From: CAWIMX01 sp963792785 | GTDB taxonomy: Bacteria > Acidobacteriota > Vicinamibacteria > Vicinamibacterales > CAVVIG01 | Direction: 5' to 3' | Assembly (NCBI GenBank): GCA_963792785.1 | Contig: CAWBXO010000001.1 | Location: 1,922,001-1,986,000, forward strand | DNA: 64,000 bases | Shown: piece by piece, positions 38,986-46,606 of the stretch | Layout: every line of letters starts with the position of its first letter | Position numbering within the stretch: the first letter of the stretch is position 1 | Position numbers and translations under genes: made by a program | Notes under the pieces: model-generated | What the model was told of the DNA's origin: nothing | Database searches by the model: none | Seen by the model: the letters and a program-made list of their open reading frames with translations, nothing else

Positions 38986-39541
38986 CGACATCCGCGAACA
39001 CGGCGTCCTTGTCGCGCTCCCCGTCGATCGTGACCCACGCGCCCGGCTGCGCGGCCGCCTGCCGCCGGTAGCTCTCGCGCACGCGCTGCTGCAGCGCGAG
39101 GTCACGCTCGTAGCGGTCGCGGTCGACGGCCTTGCGCTGGACGGCCGTCTCCGGCGCGATGTCGAGGAGGAGGGTGAGCGCCGGGGCCGGCAGGAACCGC
39201 TGCATCGTGGTGAGCCACTCGGCATCGAGCCCTTGCGCCTCGCCGTACGCGATGGTCGACGCGAGATAGCGATCGCAGACGAGGATGAGGCCGCCCTCGA
39301 GCCAGCGCAGCAGGTCCCCCTTTCGCTCGTAGCGGTTCGCGACATAGAGGAGCTGCATCACGTCGGGACCGTACTCGCGCTCGCCCTGGAGCGCCCGCGC
39401 GATCTCCTCGCCGATCGACGTCGCGTAGTCGGGGAACGACACCAGGCGTGCTTTCCGGCCGTCCTCCTTCAGGTGCGTGCGCAGCCGCTCGGCCTGCGTC
39501 TGCTTCCCGCTCTGATCCAGCCCCTCGAACACAATCAGCAT
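38951..39541 (-). CDS. tmk: Thymidylate kinase
   Basis: Tmk phosphorylates dTMP. The 196-residue protein starts MLIVFEGLDQSGKQTQAERL; the P-loop normally reads GxDGxGKTT and here reads GLDQSGKQTQ, a variant found in some thymidylate kinases. VCDRYLASTIAYGEAQGLD carries the DRY/H motif and the substrate-binding region. The upstream 42 bases to lysA hold GCATTC words and an in-frame extension without conservation. It converges on comF. Confidence 0.9.
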   Translation of the reverse strand: MLIVFEGLDQSGKQTQAERLRTHLKEDGRKARLVSFPDYATSIGEEIARALQGEREYGPDVMQLLYVANRYERKGDLLRWLEGGLILVCDRYLASTIAYGEAQGLDAEWLTTMQRFLPAPALTLLLDIAPETAVQRKAVDRDRYERDLALQQRVRESYRRQAAAQPGAWVTIDGERDKDAVFADVVSAVRSRLDRP

Positions 39542-39544
39542 CGC

Positions 39545-39583
39545 ATCAACTTCCGCATTCGAACATTCCTGCATTCCTGCATT
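39545..39583. repeat. GCATTC/CATTCCT word array between lysA and tmk
   Basis: The short spacer reads as successive GCATTC, ACATTCCT, GCATTCCT and GCATTTC words. It resembles the other word arrays in the window but is shorter and lacks an inverted arm. It lies between the lysA stop and the tmk start on the minus strand. Confidence 0.5.
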
Positions 39584-40840
39584 TCACGCATCTTCCATCG
39601 CCAGCATGTCGTCCACCGTCTGCCGGCGGCGAATGACGCGCCAGGCGCCGTCCTCGGCCAGCACTTCCGTCGGAATCGGCCGGCGGTTGTAGTTGGACGC
39701 CATCGCCGATCCGTAGGCGCCCGTGTCACGAATCGCCAGCAGGTCGCCCACGGCCAGCGCGTTCAGCGTCCGGTCCCGGCCGACGACGTCGCTGCTCTCG
39801 CAGACGGGCCCGACGATCTCGTACGCGGCCGCCGGGGCGTCCGACGGGCGCACCCGCTCGATGCGGTGGAACGCGCCGTAGAGGGCCGGCCGCAGCAGCT
39901 CCGTCATGCCGGCGTCGACCACGGCGAACTGGCTCTCGGCCGTGCGGGGCTTGAGGTCGATCACACGGGCCACCAGCGCGCCCGCCGGCCCGACGATCGA
40001 TCGCCCCGGTTCCACGACAATCGGCAGGCCCGTGGACGCGACGGCGTCGACCAGCGCTTTCGCGTACGCCGCCGGCGCCGGCACCGCGTCCTCGTCGCGG
40101 TACGCGATGCCCAGGCCGCCCCCTAGATCCAGGTATTCCAGCGCGAGCCCGGCGGCGCGCGCCTCCCCGGCAAAGGCCGCCAGCGCGGCTGCGGCGCGGG
40201 CGAGCGGCTCGAGGGTGGAAATCTGCGAGCCGACGTGCGCATGCACGGCGACCAGGCGGAGCGCCGGGCGCGAGGCCAGTCCGCGGACGAGCTCGCGCGC
40301 CTGGTCGATCGGGATCCCGAACTTGTTGATCTTCAGCCCGGTGGAGATGTGCGGATGGCTCTTCGCGTCGATGTCCGGATTCACGCGGATGGCGACGCGG
40401 GCGACGAGGCCGCGCCGCGACGCGATGGCCTCGATGCGCTCGAGCTCGCCGGCCGACTCCACGTTGATCGCCTTCAGGCCGAGCGGGACGGCGTGCTCGA
40501 GCTCGTCGGCCGACTTGCCGACGCCGGTGAACACGATCTCGCCCGGCGCGAAGCCCGAGCGGCGGGCGACCTCGATCTCCCACATCGAGTTGGCGTCGGC
40601 CGCGGCACCGAGCCGGTGGAGGCGCTCGACGAGGGCGCGAGTCGAGTTCGCCTTCAGCGCGTAGTGCAGCCGGTGGGGATACGCGCCGAAGGCCTCGTCG
40701 ATCGCGCGGTAGCGCGCGGCGATCTCGCTGGCGCTGTACACGTAGACAGGCGTGCCGGCGCCTGCGGCAATCGTCGCCAGCGGGACGCCGTCGCAGGAAA
40801 GATCGCCTGAGGGAGGAGGAACGCGCGCGAAGCCGACCAC
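39584..40840 (-). CDS. lysA: Diaminopimelate decarboxylase
   Basis: This PLP enzyme makes lysine from meso-diaminopimelate. The protein (about 418 residues from GTG 40840) has the fold-type III barrel with LHYALKANST (PLP lysine) and HAHVGSQI. LDLGGGLGI, EPGRSIVG and the C-terminal GPVCESSD and GAYGSAMASNYN match the family. The GTG start gives the usual N-terminus; upstream in-frame codons run through the divergent sigma gene. The two transcription units are separated by about 30 bases. Confidence 0.95.
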   Translation of the reverse strand: MVGFARVPPPSGDLSCDGVPLATIAAGAGTPVYVYSASEIAARYRAIDEAFGAYPHRLHYALKANSTRALVERLHRLGAAADANSMWEIEVARRSGFAPGEIVFTGVGKSADELEHAVPLGLKAINVESAGELERIEAIASRRGLVARVAIRVNPDIDAKSHPHISTGLKINKFGIPIDQARELVRGLASRPALRLVAVHAHVGSQISTLEPLARAAAALAAFAGEARAAGLALEYLDLGGGLGIAYRDEDAVPAPAAYAKALVDAVASTGLPIVVEPGRSIVGPAGALVARVIDLKPRTAESQFAVVDAGMTELLRPALYGAFHRIERVRPSDAPAAAYEIVGPVCESSDVVGRDRTLNALAVGDLLAIRDTGAYGSAMASNYNRRPIPTEVLAEDGAWRVIRRRQTVDDMLAMEDA

Positions 40841-40852
40841 GGCAATGTATCC

Positions 40853-40858
40853 TATACT
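40853..40858 (+). promoter_or_regulatory. -10-like TATACT ahead of the sigma/STAS/radical-SAM operon
   Basis: TATACT stands 13 bases before the preferred ATG at 40872, with no recognisable -35. If used, the mRNA would have a leader of only about seven bases. The ATG at 40845 would overlap this element and is therefore not preferred. Confidence 0.4.
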
Positions 40859-40871
40859 AACGCGCTTCCGC

Positions 40872-41519
40872 ATGGCTCCCGAGATACCCGCGTCCAAAGA
40901 CGTCGTCGAGACACTCATCCAGCGCTGCCTGCACGGCGATCAGCAGGCGTGGGAGGAGATCGTCCGGATGCACCGGCGCCGGGTGTTCAACCTCGCCTAC
41001 AAGTTCGTCGGGCGCCACGAGGAGGCCGAGGATCTCACCCAGGACATCTTCCTGAAGATCTTCAAGTCGCTCGACTCGTTCGACCGGCGCGCGAACTTCC
41101 AGACGTGGCTGATCAGCGTGAGCCGCAACCTCTGCATCGACCACTACCGGAGCGTGCGGAAAGAGCGCGAGACGATCGACCGCCACGTGGACGCGAGCGA
41201 GCTGTCGCCGCGGTCGCACGATCCGGGGCCGATGGCCAAGCTCGAGCAGCGCGACCGTGTGGACCTCCTGCGCGAGGCCCTCTCGGCGCTGCCCGAGACG
41301 CTGCGATCGGCGGTCGTCATGCGCGATCTGAAGGAGATGTCGTACCAGGAAATCGCCGACCGGCTGAAGCTGCCGGAAGGCACGGTCAAGTCGCGGATCA
41401 ACCGCGGCCGCCACGAGCTGGCGCGCCGCATTCGCCAACTGCGCGGCAACGACTTCGATCCGGGCGGGCCCGGATCCCTGGGTTCCGCGTCCGACGGACC
41501 ATCGACGGGAGCGAACTGA
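40872..41519 (+). CDS. ECF-like RNA polymerase sigma factor
   Basis: The 215-residue sigma-70-family protein has region 2 (VFNLAYKFVGRHEEAEDLTQDIFLKIFKSL, RANFQTWLISVSRNLCIDHYR) and a long linker. Region 4 has LPETLRSAVVMRDLKEMSYQEIADRLKLPEGTVKSRINRGRHEL. No zinc-finger anti-sigma factor follows. Instead the stop overlaps the start of a STAS-domain gene (TGATG), which suggests control by partner switching. The short Gly-rich tail is not conserved. Confidence 0.9.
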   Translation: MAPEIPASKDVVETLIQRCLHGDQQAWEEIVRMHRRRVFNLAYKFVGRHEEAEDLTQDIFLKIFKSLDSFDRRANFQTWLISVSRNLCIDHYRSVRKERETIDRHVDASELSPRSHDPGPMAKLEQRDRVDLLREALSALPETLRSAVVMRDLKEMSYQEIADRLKLPEGTVKSRINRGRHELARRIRQLRGNDFDPGGPGSLGSASDGPSTGAN

Positions 41520-41860
41520 TGCAGGTGAAGACCGAACAGGCCGGCGGCGTGTCGATCGTCCGGGTCGGCGAGTCGCGGCTGATGTACCCCATCCTCGGCG
41601 ACTTCGCGACCGCCGTCACCGACCTGGTCGCCGAGGGCCGCACGCAGATTCTGATTGACCTCTCGCCGGTCACCTACGTGGACAGCGCGACGATCGGCTG
41701 CTTCATGGACCTGTACCGGCAGGTACAGGCCGCCGGCGGCCGGCTCAAGCTCTCCGGCGTGCAGAAGCGCGTCGAGACCATGCTGACGATGACGGGCGCG
41801 CAGAACTTCATCGAGATCCACGCCGACGAACCCGGCGCGATCCGGAGCTTCGGGGCCTGA
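41519..41860 (+). CDS. STAS-domain anti-sigma factor antagonist
   Basis: The 113-residue single-domain protein matches SpoIIAA/RsbV-like antagonists: MQVKTEQAGGVSIVRVGESRLMYPILGDF, then ILIDLSPVTYVDSATIGCFMDLYR. Ser56 in DSATIG is the usual phosphorylation site. Such proteins bind an anti-sigma kinase when unphosphorylated. No HATPase anti-sigma kinase is encoded next to it, so its partner is elsewhere or is one of the operon proteins. It is translationally coupled to the sigma gene. Confidence 0.9.
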   Translation: MQVKTEQAGGVSIVRVGESRLMYPILGDFATAVTDLVAEGRTQILIDLSPVTYVDSATIGCFMDLYRQVQAAGGRLKLSGVQKRVETMLTMTGAQNFIEIHADEPGAIRSFGA

Positions 41861-41862
41861 CC

Positions 41863-42129
41863 ATGCGAACCATCACGACCACCACCGGCGCGGCCATTAC
41901 CCTGGACGGCGACCTGCTCGCCGTCATGGAGACGCTCTATCACGAGGTCACGGCAAGGCGCGACCTCGACCGCACGTTCGAGGACATGGTGCGCGAGATT
42001 CAGCATCTCATCGATCAGATGACTGACGAGGAGCGGCGCTCGTACCTGGCGGAGAGCCTGTTCCTGAACACCGTGAAGTACGAGAACGACAAGCTCGAAG
42101 CCTACATGAAGAAAATCACCAAGTCGTAG
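41863..42129 (+). CDS. Small helical protein of unknown function, between STAS and radical SAM genes
   Basis: The 88-residue product has a short beta-like start (MRTITTTTGAAITLDGDLL) and then an almost continuous amphipathic helix rich in Glu, Arg and Lys (METLYHEVTARRDLDRTFED, ERRSYLAESLFLNTVKYEND). No signal peptide, Cys or Gly-rich core is present. It lies two bases after the STAS gene and three bases before the radical SAM gene, so stoichiometric co-translation is likely. I do not recognise the family. A partner or chaperone of the radical SAM protein is one possibility, a regulatory subunit of the STAS protein another. Confidence 0.8.
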   Translation: MRTITTTTGAAITLDGDLLAVMETLYHEVTARRDLDRTFEDMVREIQHLIDQMTDEERRSYLAESLFLNTVKYENDKLEAYMKKITKS

Positions 42130-42132
42130 CCG

Positions 42133-43494
42133 ATGGGCCTGAACTTCCTCGCAACGCGCTTCGAGTGCTCGTGGCCGTGGGAGATGCTCGTCATGCTGTG
42201 CGACGGGCGGCTGGTCTGCGGCTGCGCGGATCCCTACGGCCACCGCGTGCTCGGCGACGCGCGCGCGGCCAGCGTGCGCGATGTCTGGGCCGGCGAGACG
42301 ATCACGCGCCTGCGCGAGGACCTGAACGGCGGCGGCTCGTCGTTCTGCGGCGACTGCCCGCTGAAGCGGCCGCTCGGCCGCGACGCCCAGCCGAAGGTCC
42401 GGCCGCTCGACGCGGGCCCGCTCCCCTCCCGGATGTTCATCGAGTGCACCGCCGCCTGCAACATCTCGTGCCATGAAGCCTGCTGCGCGCCCGAAACGGG
42501 CATCACGCGCACGCGCCAGGCCGGCATGCTCGATTTCGACCTGTTCCGGCGTGTCATCGACGAAGTCGGACCGTCCCTCGGACGCATCGATTTCTTCAAC
42601 TACGGTGAGGCGTTCCTGCACAAGCGCGCCGTCGAGATGTGCGAATACATCAAGACGAACTTCCCGCACATCTATCTGTACACGTCGACCAACGGCCTCG
42701 CGCTCAACGAGGCGTCCGCGCGGCGCCTGGTCCATTCCGGCATCGACGAGGTCACGTTCTCGATCGACGGGGCGTCGCAGGGGGCGTACGAGCAGTACCG
42801 CCGCCGCGGGCGGTTCGACGTCGCCATCGCGAACCTGCGCGCGATGGCCGACGAGAAGCGGAAGGCCGGCCGCGACCTGCCCTTCCTGAACTGGCGCTAC
42901 ATCCTGTTCACGTGGAACGACAGTGACGAGGAGATGGCCCTCGCGAGGGCGCTGGCGGCCGAAATCGGCGTGGACCGGCTGTGCTGGGAGCTGACCGACC
43001 ACCCCGAGGGCGCGTACTCGCGACGGTTCGTGCGGGGCTCGACGGATCTGGCGGGCATCCTGCCCGAGACCTGGGACCACAGCAACCTGGGCAACGCGAT
43101 CCCCGGCGCGACGCCCAAGGCGCGCATCGACGTGCGCACGCTGATTCCCGGCCGGCCCCTCAGCGCGCGAGCCGGGCGGCCGCTGCGCGTTCGCGCGCGG
43201 GTCCAGAACCTCTCGACGCGCGCGTTCCCGAACGCCGCCACGTACGGCCGGCGCCTCGTGCGGCTCGGCGCGCAACTGTGCGCCGAGGACGGCTCGCTCA
43301 TCAACCTCGACTTCGCGCGCGCCGACCTGCCGCGCCCGCTCGAGCCCGGCGCCCGCGTGGATCTCCCGATCGAGATCCGCGAGGCCCCAGCGCCGGGACG
43401 GTACCGCCTCAAGTTTGATCTGGTCTACGAAGGCGTGGACTGGTTCGAGCGCTGCGGCTCACCCACGACGTTCAGAGAACTGCTGGTGCGCTAG
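42133..43494 (+). CDS. Radical SAM protein with N-terminal SPASM-like region and C-terminal beta domain
   Basis: The 453-residue protein has three parts. Residues 1-80 look like a SPASM auxiliary-cluster region: Cys12, Cys23, Cys29, Cys31, the GDARAASVRDVWAGE segment and FCGDCPLK (Cys72, Cys75). Residues 98-310 form the radical SAM barrel, with IECTAACNISCHEACC giving Cys105, 109, 113, 117 and 118, so the expected CX3CX2C appears as CX3CX3C(C). NYGEAFLH (GGE-like), TSTNG and SIDGAS follow. Residues 332-445 are a beta-sandwich resembling the C-terminal domain of Wzt-like proteins (LRVRARVQNLSTRAFPN...). SPASM normally follows the core. The substrate is unknown; a peptide, protein or glycan target is plausible. 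Confidence 0.88.
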   Translation: MGLNFLATRFECSWPWEMLVMLCDGRLVCGCADPYGHRVLGDARAASVRDVWAGETITRLREDLNGGGSSFCGDCPLKRPLGRDAQPKVRPLDAGPLPSRMFIECTAACNISCHEACCAPETGITRTRQAGMLDFDLFRRVIDEVGPSLGRIDFFNYGEAFLHKRAVEMCEYIKTNFPHIYLYTSTNGLALNEASARRLVHSGIDEVTFSIDGASQGAYEQYRRRGRFDVAIANLRAMADEKRKAGRDLPFLNWRYILFTWNDSDEEMALARALAAEIGVDRLCWELTDHPEGAYSRRFVRGSTDLAGILPETWDHSNLGNAIPGATPKARIDVRTLIPGRPLSARAGRPLRVRARVQNLSTRAFPNAATYGRRLVRLGAQLCAEDGSLINLDFARADLPRPLEPGARVDLPIEIREAPAPGRYRLKFDLVYEGVDWFERCGSPTTFRELLVR

Positions 43495-43518
43495 CCGCCA
43501 GTCGGCGGCCCGACTGAC

Positions 43519-43558
43519 GACTAGCGACTTGCGACTAGCGACTTGCGACGTGCGACTA
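43519..43558. repeat. GACTAGCGACTTGCGACT word array at a convergent junction
   Basis: The array is built from GCGACTAGCGACTT units, with one 18-bp word (43519-43536) that matches 10133-10150 at 17 of 18 positions. It lies between the stops of the radical SAM gene (plus) and the secreted-protein gene (minus), and supplies the minus-strand stop. It contains TAG in the plus strand frames as well. This is the second locus of the family seen at 10 kb. Confidence 0.85.
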
Positions 43559-44032
43559 CATGCCTTTGGTGTAGACCAGGTGCGTGTTCATGTCGCCCTG
43601 CGGCGTCGAGATGGCCGTGCTCACGTCCATCGTCTTGCCGTCCGCGCTGAGGCTCCGGGTCTCCACCGAGGTGATCGACATCCCGCCCATGTCGCGCGAG
43701 GTCTCGATCATCAGCTTCGCGCCGTCGAAGTGCGCCTTCGACGTGGCCGTGGTCGTGCCGCCCCGGCCGGGCATCTCGTTCGTGCTCGCCGACCCGTCGA
43801 GCTTGTACGTGAGGGTCTGCGTGCCGCCTCGGCCCTCGGACGAGATCGAGAGGCTCGCCGCGTCCTGCTTGATCGTGACCATCGCCGGCCCGCCCGCGCG
43901 GCCCCCGCGGCCCGGATCACTCTTGGACGCGTCGAGACTCCACATGCCGGAGAAATCCGGCTTCGCCTGGGCGAACGCCACCATGGGCAGCGCCACCGCA
44001 AGCACCAACGCCGAAAGAACCGCGCGCTTCAT
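43556..44032 (-). CDS. Secreted protein of unknown function
   Basis: The 158-residue product has a signal peptide (VLSALVLAVALPMVAFAQ) and a mature beta-rich domain beginning KPDFSGMWSLDASKS. The PDFSGxW pattern is common in secreted acidobacterial proteins. Gly/Arg-rich turns (GRGGRAGGP, PGRGGTTTA) separate strands. The ATG at 44032 is preceded by AGGAGG six bases away. The function is unknown. Confidence 0.82.
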   Translation of the reverse strand: MKRAVLSALVLAVALPMVAFAQAKPDFSGMWSLDASKSDPGRGGRAGGPAMVTIKQDAASLSISSEGRGGTQTLTYKLDGSASTNEMPGRGGTTTATSKAHFDGAKLMIETSRDMGGMSITSVETRSLSADGKTMDVSTAISTPQGDMNTHLVYTKGM

Positions 44033-44160
44033 TCCGTCCTCCTTGGCCCGATCTCCCGGGCACAACACTCAGGAATACGTGGCCCGATTCACCGGTGTTT
44101 CGACGGAGTCTGAATTTCACGAATGGCGACGTTCGGAGACAGCCGGAGATAAGGAATTCG

Positions 44161-44781
44161 TCAGCCGCGGAACCACCCGGTGAGGACGGTGCGCGGAGGG
44201 CCCGGCGCCATCGGTGTCACGCGATGCCGCAGCCGATCGGACAGGCGAAACAGCACGGCGTCGCCGGCACGGGTCGTGGCGGCATCGTAGAACAGCTCGT
44301 CCGTTTCATCGGCGAGCTGGAGACGGCCTCCGCCGTAGGGCTCGCGGCTCAGGCTCACGCTGATCGCGATCAGGCGGCGGTCGACGAGGTCGGTGTGCCA
44401 GCGATCGCCGTGACCGGTGCCCGCCGCCATGCGATAGACGACCCCCTGGAACGACGCGATCCGGCCGCACCCGGCGACGCGCTCGACGAGCGCGAAGAGC
44501 GCCGGGTCGTTCAGCGAGAACAGCAGGCCGCCGACGATGGCCGGTGCGTCGAGGACGTGATCCGCGGGTGGAGGCTCGCCGTGCCAGTCGGCGGGTGTGC
44601 CGTGCTGGCGCGGCACGAAGGGGCCCGCGTCGACGGCATCGAGCCACCGCACGAGCAGCGCGGGCTCCACGAAGGCCTCGGCGCACAGGTGATGGCGCGT
44701 CGAGAACTGCTCGCGAAGACGGGCCTCGTCCGCGGGCGCCGGCGGGTGGAAGCCGCGTCGCGTGAGCTGGCCCGCGCCCAC
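44161..44781 (-). CDS. 2-oxoglutarate/Fe(II)-dependent oxygenase (prolyl-hydroxylase type), copy 2
   Basis: The 206-residue protein has the double-stranded beta-helix with His-X-Asp in RWHTDLVDRRLIAISVSLSREPYGGGRLQL. The distal His is in LRHRVTPM, and an Arg in PRTVLTGWFRG probably binds 2-oxoglutarate. It hydroxylates an unknown substrate. The GTG at 44781 follows the stop of the upstream paralogue by two bases. The two proteins share their whole layout. Confidence 0.87.
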   Translation of the reverse strand: MGAGQLTRRGFHPPAPADEARLREQFSTRHHLCAEAFVEPALLVRWLDAVDAGPFVPRQHGTPADWHGEPPPADHVLDAPAIVGGLLFSLNDPALFALVERVAGCGRIASFQGVVYRMAAGTGHGDRWHTDLVDRRLIAISVSLSREPYGGGRLQLADETDELFYDAATTRAGDAVLFRLSDRLRHRVTPMAPGPPRTVLTGWFRG

Positions 44782-44783
44782 CG

Positions 44784-45422
44784 CTACCCTTCGCCGAATC
44801 CGGCCGCCGCGCGGCCCGAGAACCAGCCGGCGAACACCGTGCGGGCCCCGGAGGTGACGGGCGCCACGCGGTGCTCGAGGGAGGGGGACAGGGCGAAGAT
44901 GAGCGCGCCGCCCGCCTCGTGGTTCTCGACCGAGAAGCGCGGCGTCCGCGCCCGGTCTTCGGAGAACTCCAGCGCGCCGCCCGTATAGCCATCCTCGCTC
45001 ATGTTCAGGCTGAAGGTGACCAGACGCTCCTGCCCCGCGGGCAGGTCGTCGTGCCAGCTGTCGGTGTGGCCGGGCAGCATGCGGTAGATCACCGGCTCGT
45101 AGGAGCGGACCCGCGCGCAGCCGGCGACGGCCTCGATCGCGCGGAACAGCCCCGCGTCGTGCATCGCGAACTGGTAGGCGCCGAGGAGCACCGGCGCGTC
45201 GATCACGAAATCGAACGGCGGCGGGCTGTCCCAGACATCGGCCGTGTAGACGCGCGGCTTGAACGGCGCGTCGCCCAGGCGCCGCCGCCACGTCTCGAGC
45301 AGCGCGGGCTCGACGAAGCGATCGAGGCGCAGATAGCGATCGGCGCGAAACCGCGCCGCGGCCGCCTCGAACGATGCCGGCTCGGGCGTGAAGCCCTGGC
45401 GCGTCAGTTGCCCAATGAACAC
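44784..45422 (-). CDS. 2-oxoglutarate/Fe(II)-dependent oxygenase (prolyl-hydroxylase type), copy 1
   Basis: The 212-residue protein starts FIGQLTRQGFTPEPA and has the iron motif His-X-Asp in SWHDDLPAGQERLVTFSLNMSEDGYTGGALEF. The distal His is in LEHRVAPV and the co-substrate Arg in GARTVFAGWFSG. It is a tandem paralogue of the next gene (both end ...VT/PM...RTV(L/F)xGWF(R/S)G). GTG 45422 is the first in-frame start after the word array. The ordinary ORF track of a neighbouring frame starting at 45426 is only a shadow. Confidence 0.87.
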   Translation of the reverse strand: MFIGQLTRQGFTPEPASFEAAAARFRADRYLRLDRFVEPALLETWRRRLGDAPFKPRVYTADVWDSPPPFDFVIDAPVLLGAYQFAMHDAGLFRAIEAVAGCARVRSYEPVIYRMLPGHTDSWHDDLPAGQERLVTFSLNMSEDGYTGGALEFSEDRARTPRFSVENHEAGGALIFALSPSLEHRVAPVTSGARTVFAGWFSGRAAAGFGEG

Positions 45423-45433
45423 ACACCCATTCT

Positions 45434-45546
45434 AGGGTGCTAGGGTGCTGGGTGCGGGGTGCTTGGGTGCGGGGTGCTCGGTGCTCGGTGCTAACGGCTA
45501 ACGGCTAACGGCTAACGGCTAACGGCTAACCGCTAACGGCTACAGA
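45434..45546. repeat. GGGTGC octamer and CTAACGG heptamer arrays between lpxC and the oxygenases
   Basis: Seven near-perfect CTAACGG heptamers (45491-45539, six exact) follow a run of GGGTGC-based words (45434-45490). Read on the minus strand, the heptamers contain a TTAG every seven bases and so provide TAG in all three frames directly after the lpxC stop. The spacer has no ORF. No second copy of these words was noticed elsewhere in the window. Confidence 0.92.
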
Positions 45547-45549
45547 ACG

Positions 45550-46458
45550 CTAATTCGCCAGCCGCGGCACGGGAGCATTGACCGCCAGCGGGGCGGCGGC
45601 GGCCTCCGCGGAGGACTCGACGAGGCGCCAGGCATCGCTCTCGCGCAGGATCTTGCCGGCGAACTCGGTGTGCAGGGCATGGCCCGCGCGGTGGGCCACG
45701 AGGTGGCCGATCACCGGGTAGCCGACGAGCGCGAGGTCGCCGATCGCGTCGAGAATCTTGTGGCGGACGAACTCGTCCTCGAACCGCAGGGCGTTGTTCA
45801 GCACGCCGGTCTCGCCGAGCACGATCGCGTTCTCGAGCGATCCGCCGAGCGCGAGGCCGTTCTGCCGCAGCATCTCCACGTCCTTGAGAAACGTGAACGT
45901 CCGCGCCGGCGCCACGTCCTCGATGAACGACTCCTCCGTGATCCGGAGGGTGCGCGACTGGTGGCGGAGCATCGGGTGGTCGTAGCTGATGCTGTAGGTG
46001 ACCTTGAAGTGATCCGAGGGGAACAGCGCGATGCGCTTGTCGCCGCGCGACAGCGCGATCGGCCGGATGATCTTGAGATAGCGGCGCGGCGCCTGGAGGC
46101 GCTTCACGCCCGCTTCCTGAATCAGGTAGATGAACGGCGCGGCGCTGCCGTCCATGATCGGCACTTCCGGGGAATTGAGCTCGATGAGCACGTTGTCGAC
46201 GCCCATGCTGACGAGCGCGGCGAGCAGGTGTTCGACGGTCTCGACCGAGACGTCGTTGCGCGACAAACCCGTCGCCAGCTGGATCCCGGCCAGATGCTGA
46301 ACCGTGGCCGGCACCTCGTGGTCGCCCCGGTCCGTCCGGCGGAAGCGCACGCCGAAGTCGGCCGGCGCCGGCTTCAGCGAAAGATGCACTTTATTGCCGG
46401 AATGCAGACCGATTCCGACGCAGGAGATGGGGCGGCGAAGGGTGCGCTGTGCGTCCAT
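45550..46458 (-). CDS. lpxC: UDP-3-O-acyl-N-acetylglucosamine deacetylase
   Basis: LpxC performs the committed step of lipid A synthesis, showing that the cell makes LPS or a related lipid. From ATG 46458 the protein has 302 residues and all zinc ligands: His77 (VEHLLA), His233 and Asp237 (HKILDAIGD). The general base region MDGSAAPF and the C-terminal AHRAGHALH follow. An alternative ATG lies nine bases upstream. The stop is followed by a heptamer repeat array, and two palindromes lie in the upstream region. Confidence 0.96.
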   Translation of the reverse strand: MDAQRTLRRPISCVGIGLHSGNKVHLSLKPAPADFGVRFRRTDRGDHEVPATVQHLAGIQLATGLSRNDVSVETVEHLLAALVSMGVDNVLIELNSPEVPIMDGSAAPFIYLIQEAGVKRLQAPRRYLKIIRPIALSRGDKRIALFPSDHFKVTYSISYDHPMLRHQSRTLRITEESFIEDVAPARTFTFLKDVEMLRQNGLALGGSLENAIVLGETGVLNNALRFEDEFVRHKILDAIGDLALVGYPVIGHLVAHRAGHALHTEFAGKILRESDAWRLVESSAEAAAAPLAVNAPVPRLAN

Positions 46459-46606
46459 GAGCCTCATTCCGACAGGGTGAGCCTCTGGACTAACAGCAAA
46501 CCTGATGCCCAAACGAGCCGTCTGCTTGCTATGTCCGTAACTAACTCTATACGTGACAGTTATCGTGAACTATCGGCCGTTGGGAGACCTGGGCACCGAG
46601 TAGCTT

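Noticed and set aside
40841..40871. Lysine riboswitch upstream of lysA
   Set aside because: Only about 30 bases separate the two divergent starts, far too short for an L-box.
41863..42129. RiPP precursor peptide for the radical SAM enzyme
   Set aside because: There is no leader-core layout, no Cys/Ser/Thr/Gly-rich core and no protease or exporter next to it. It is kept only as a weak alternative.
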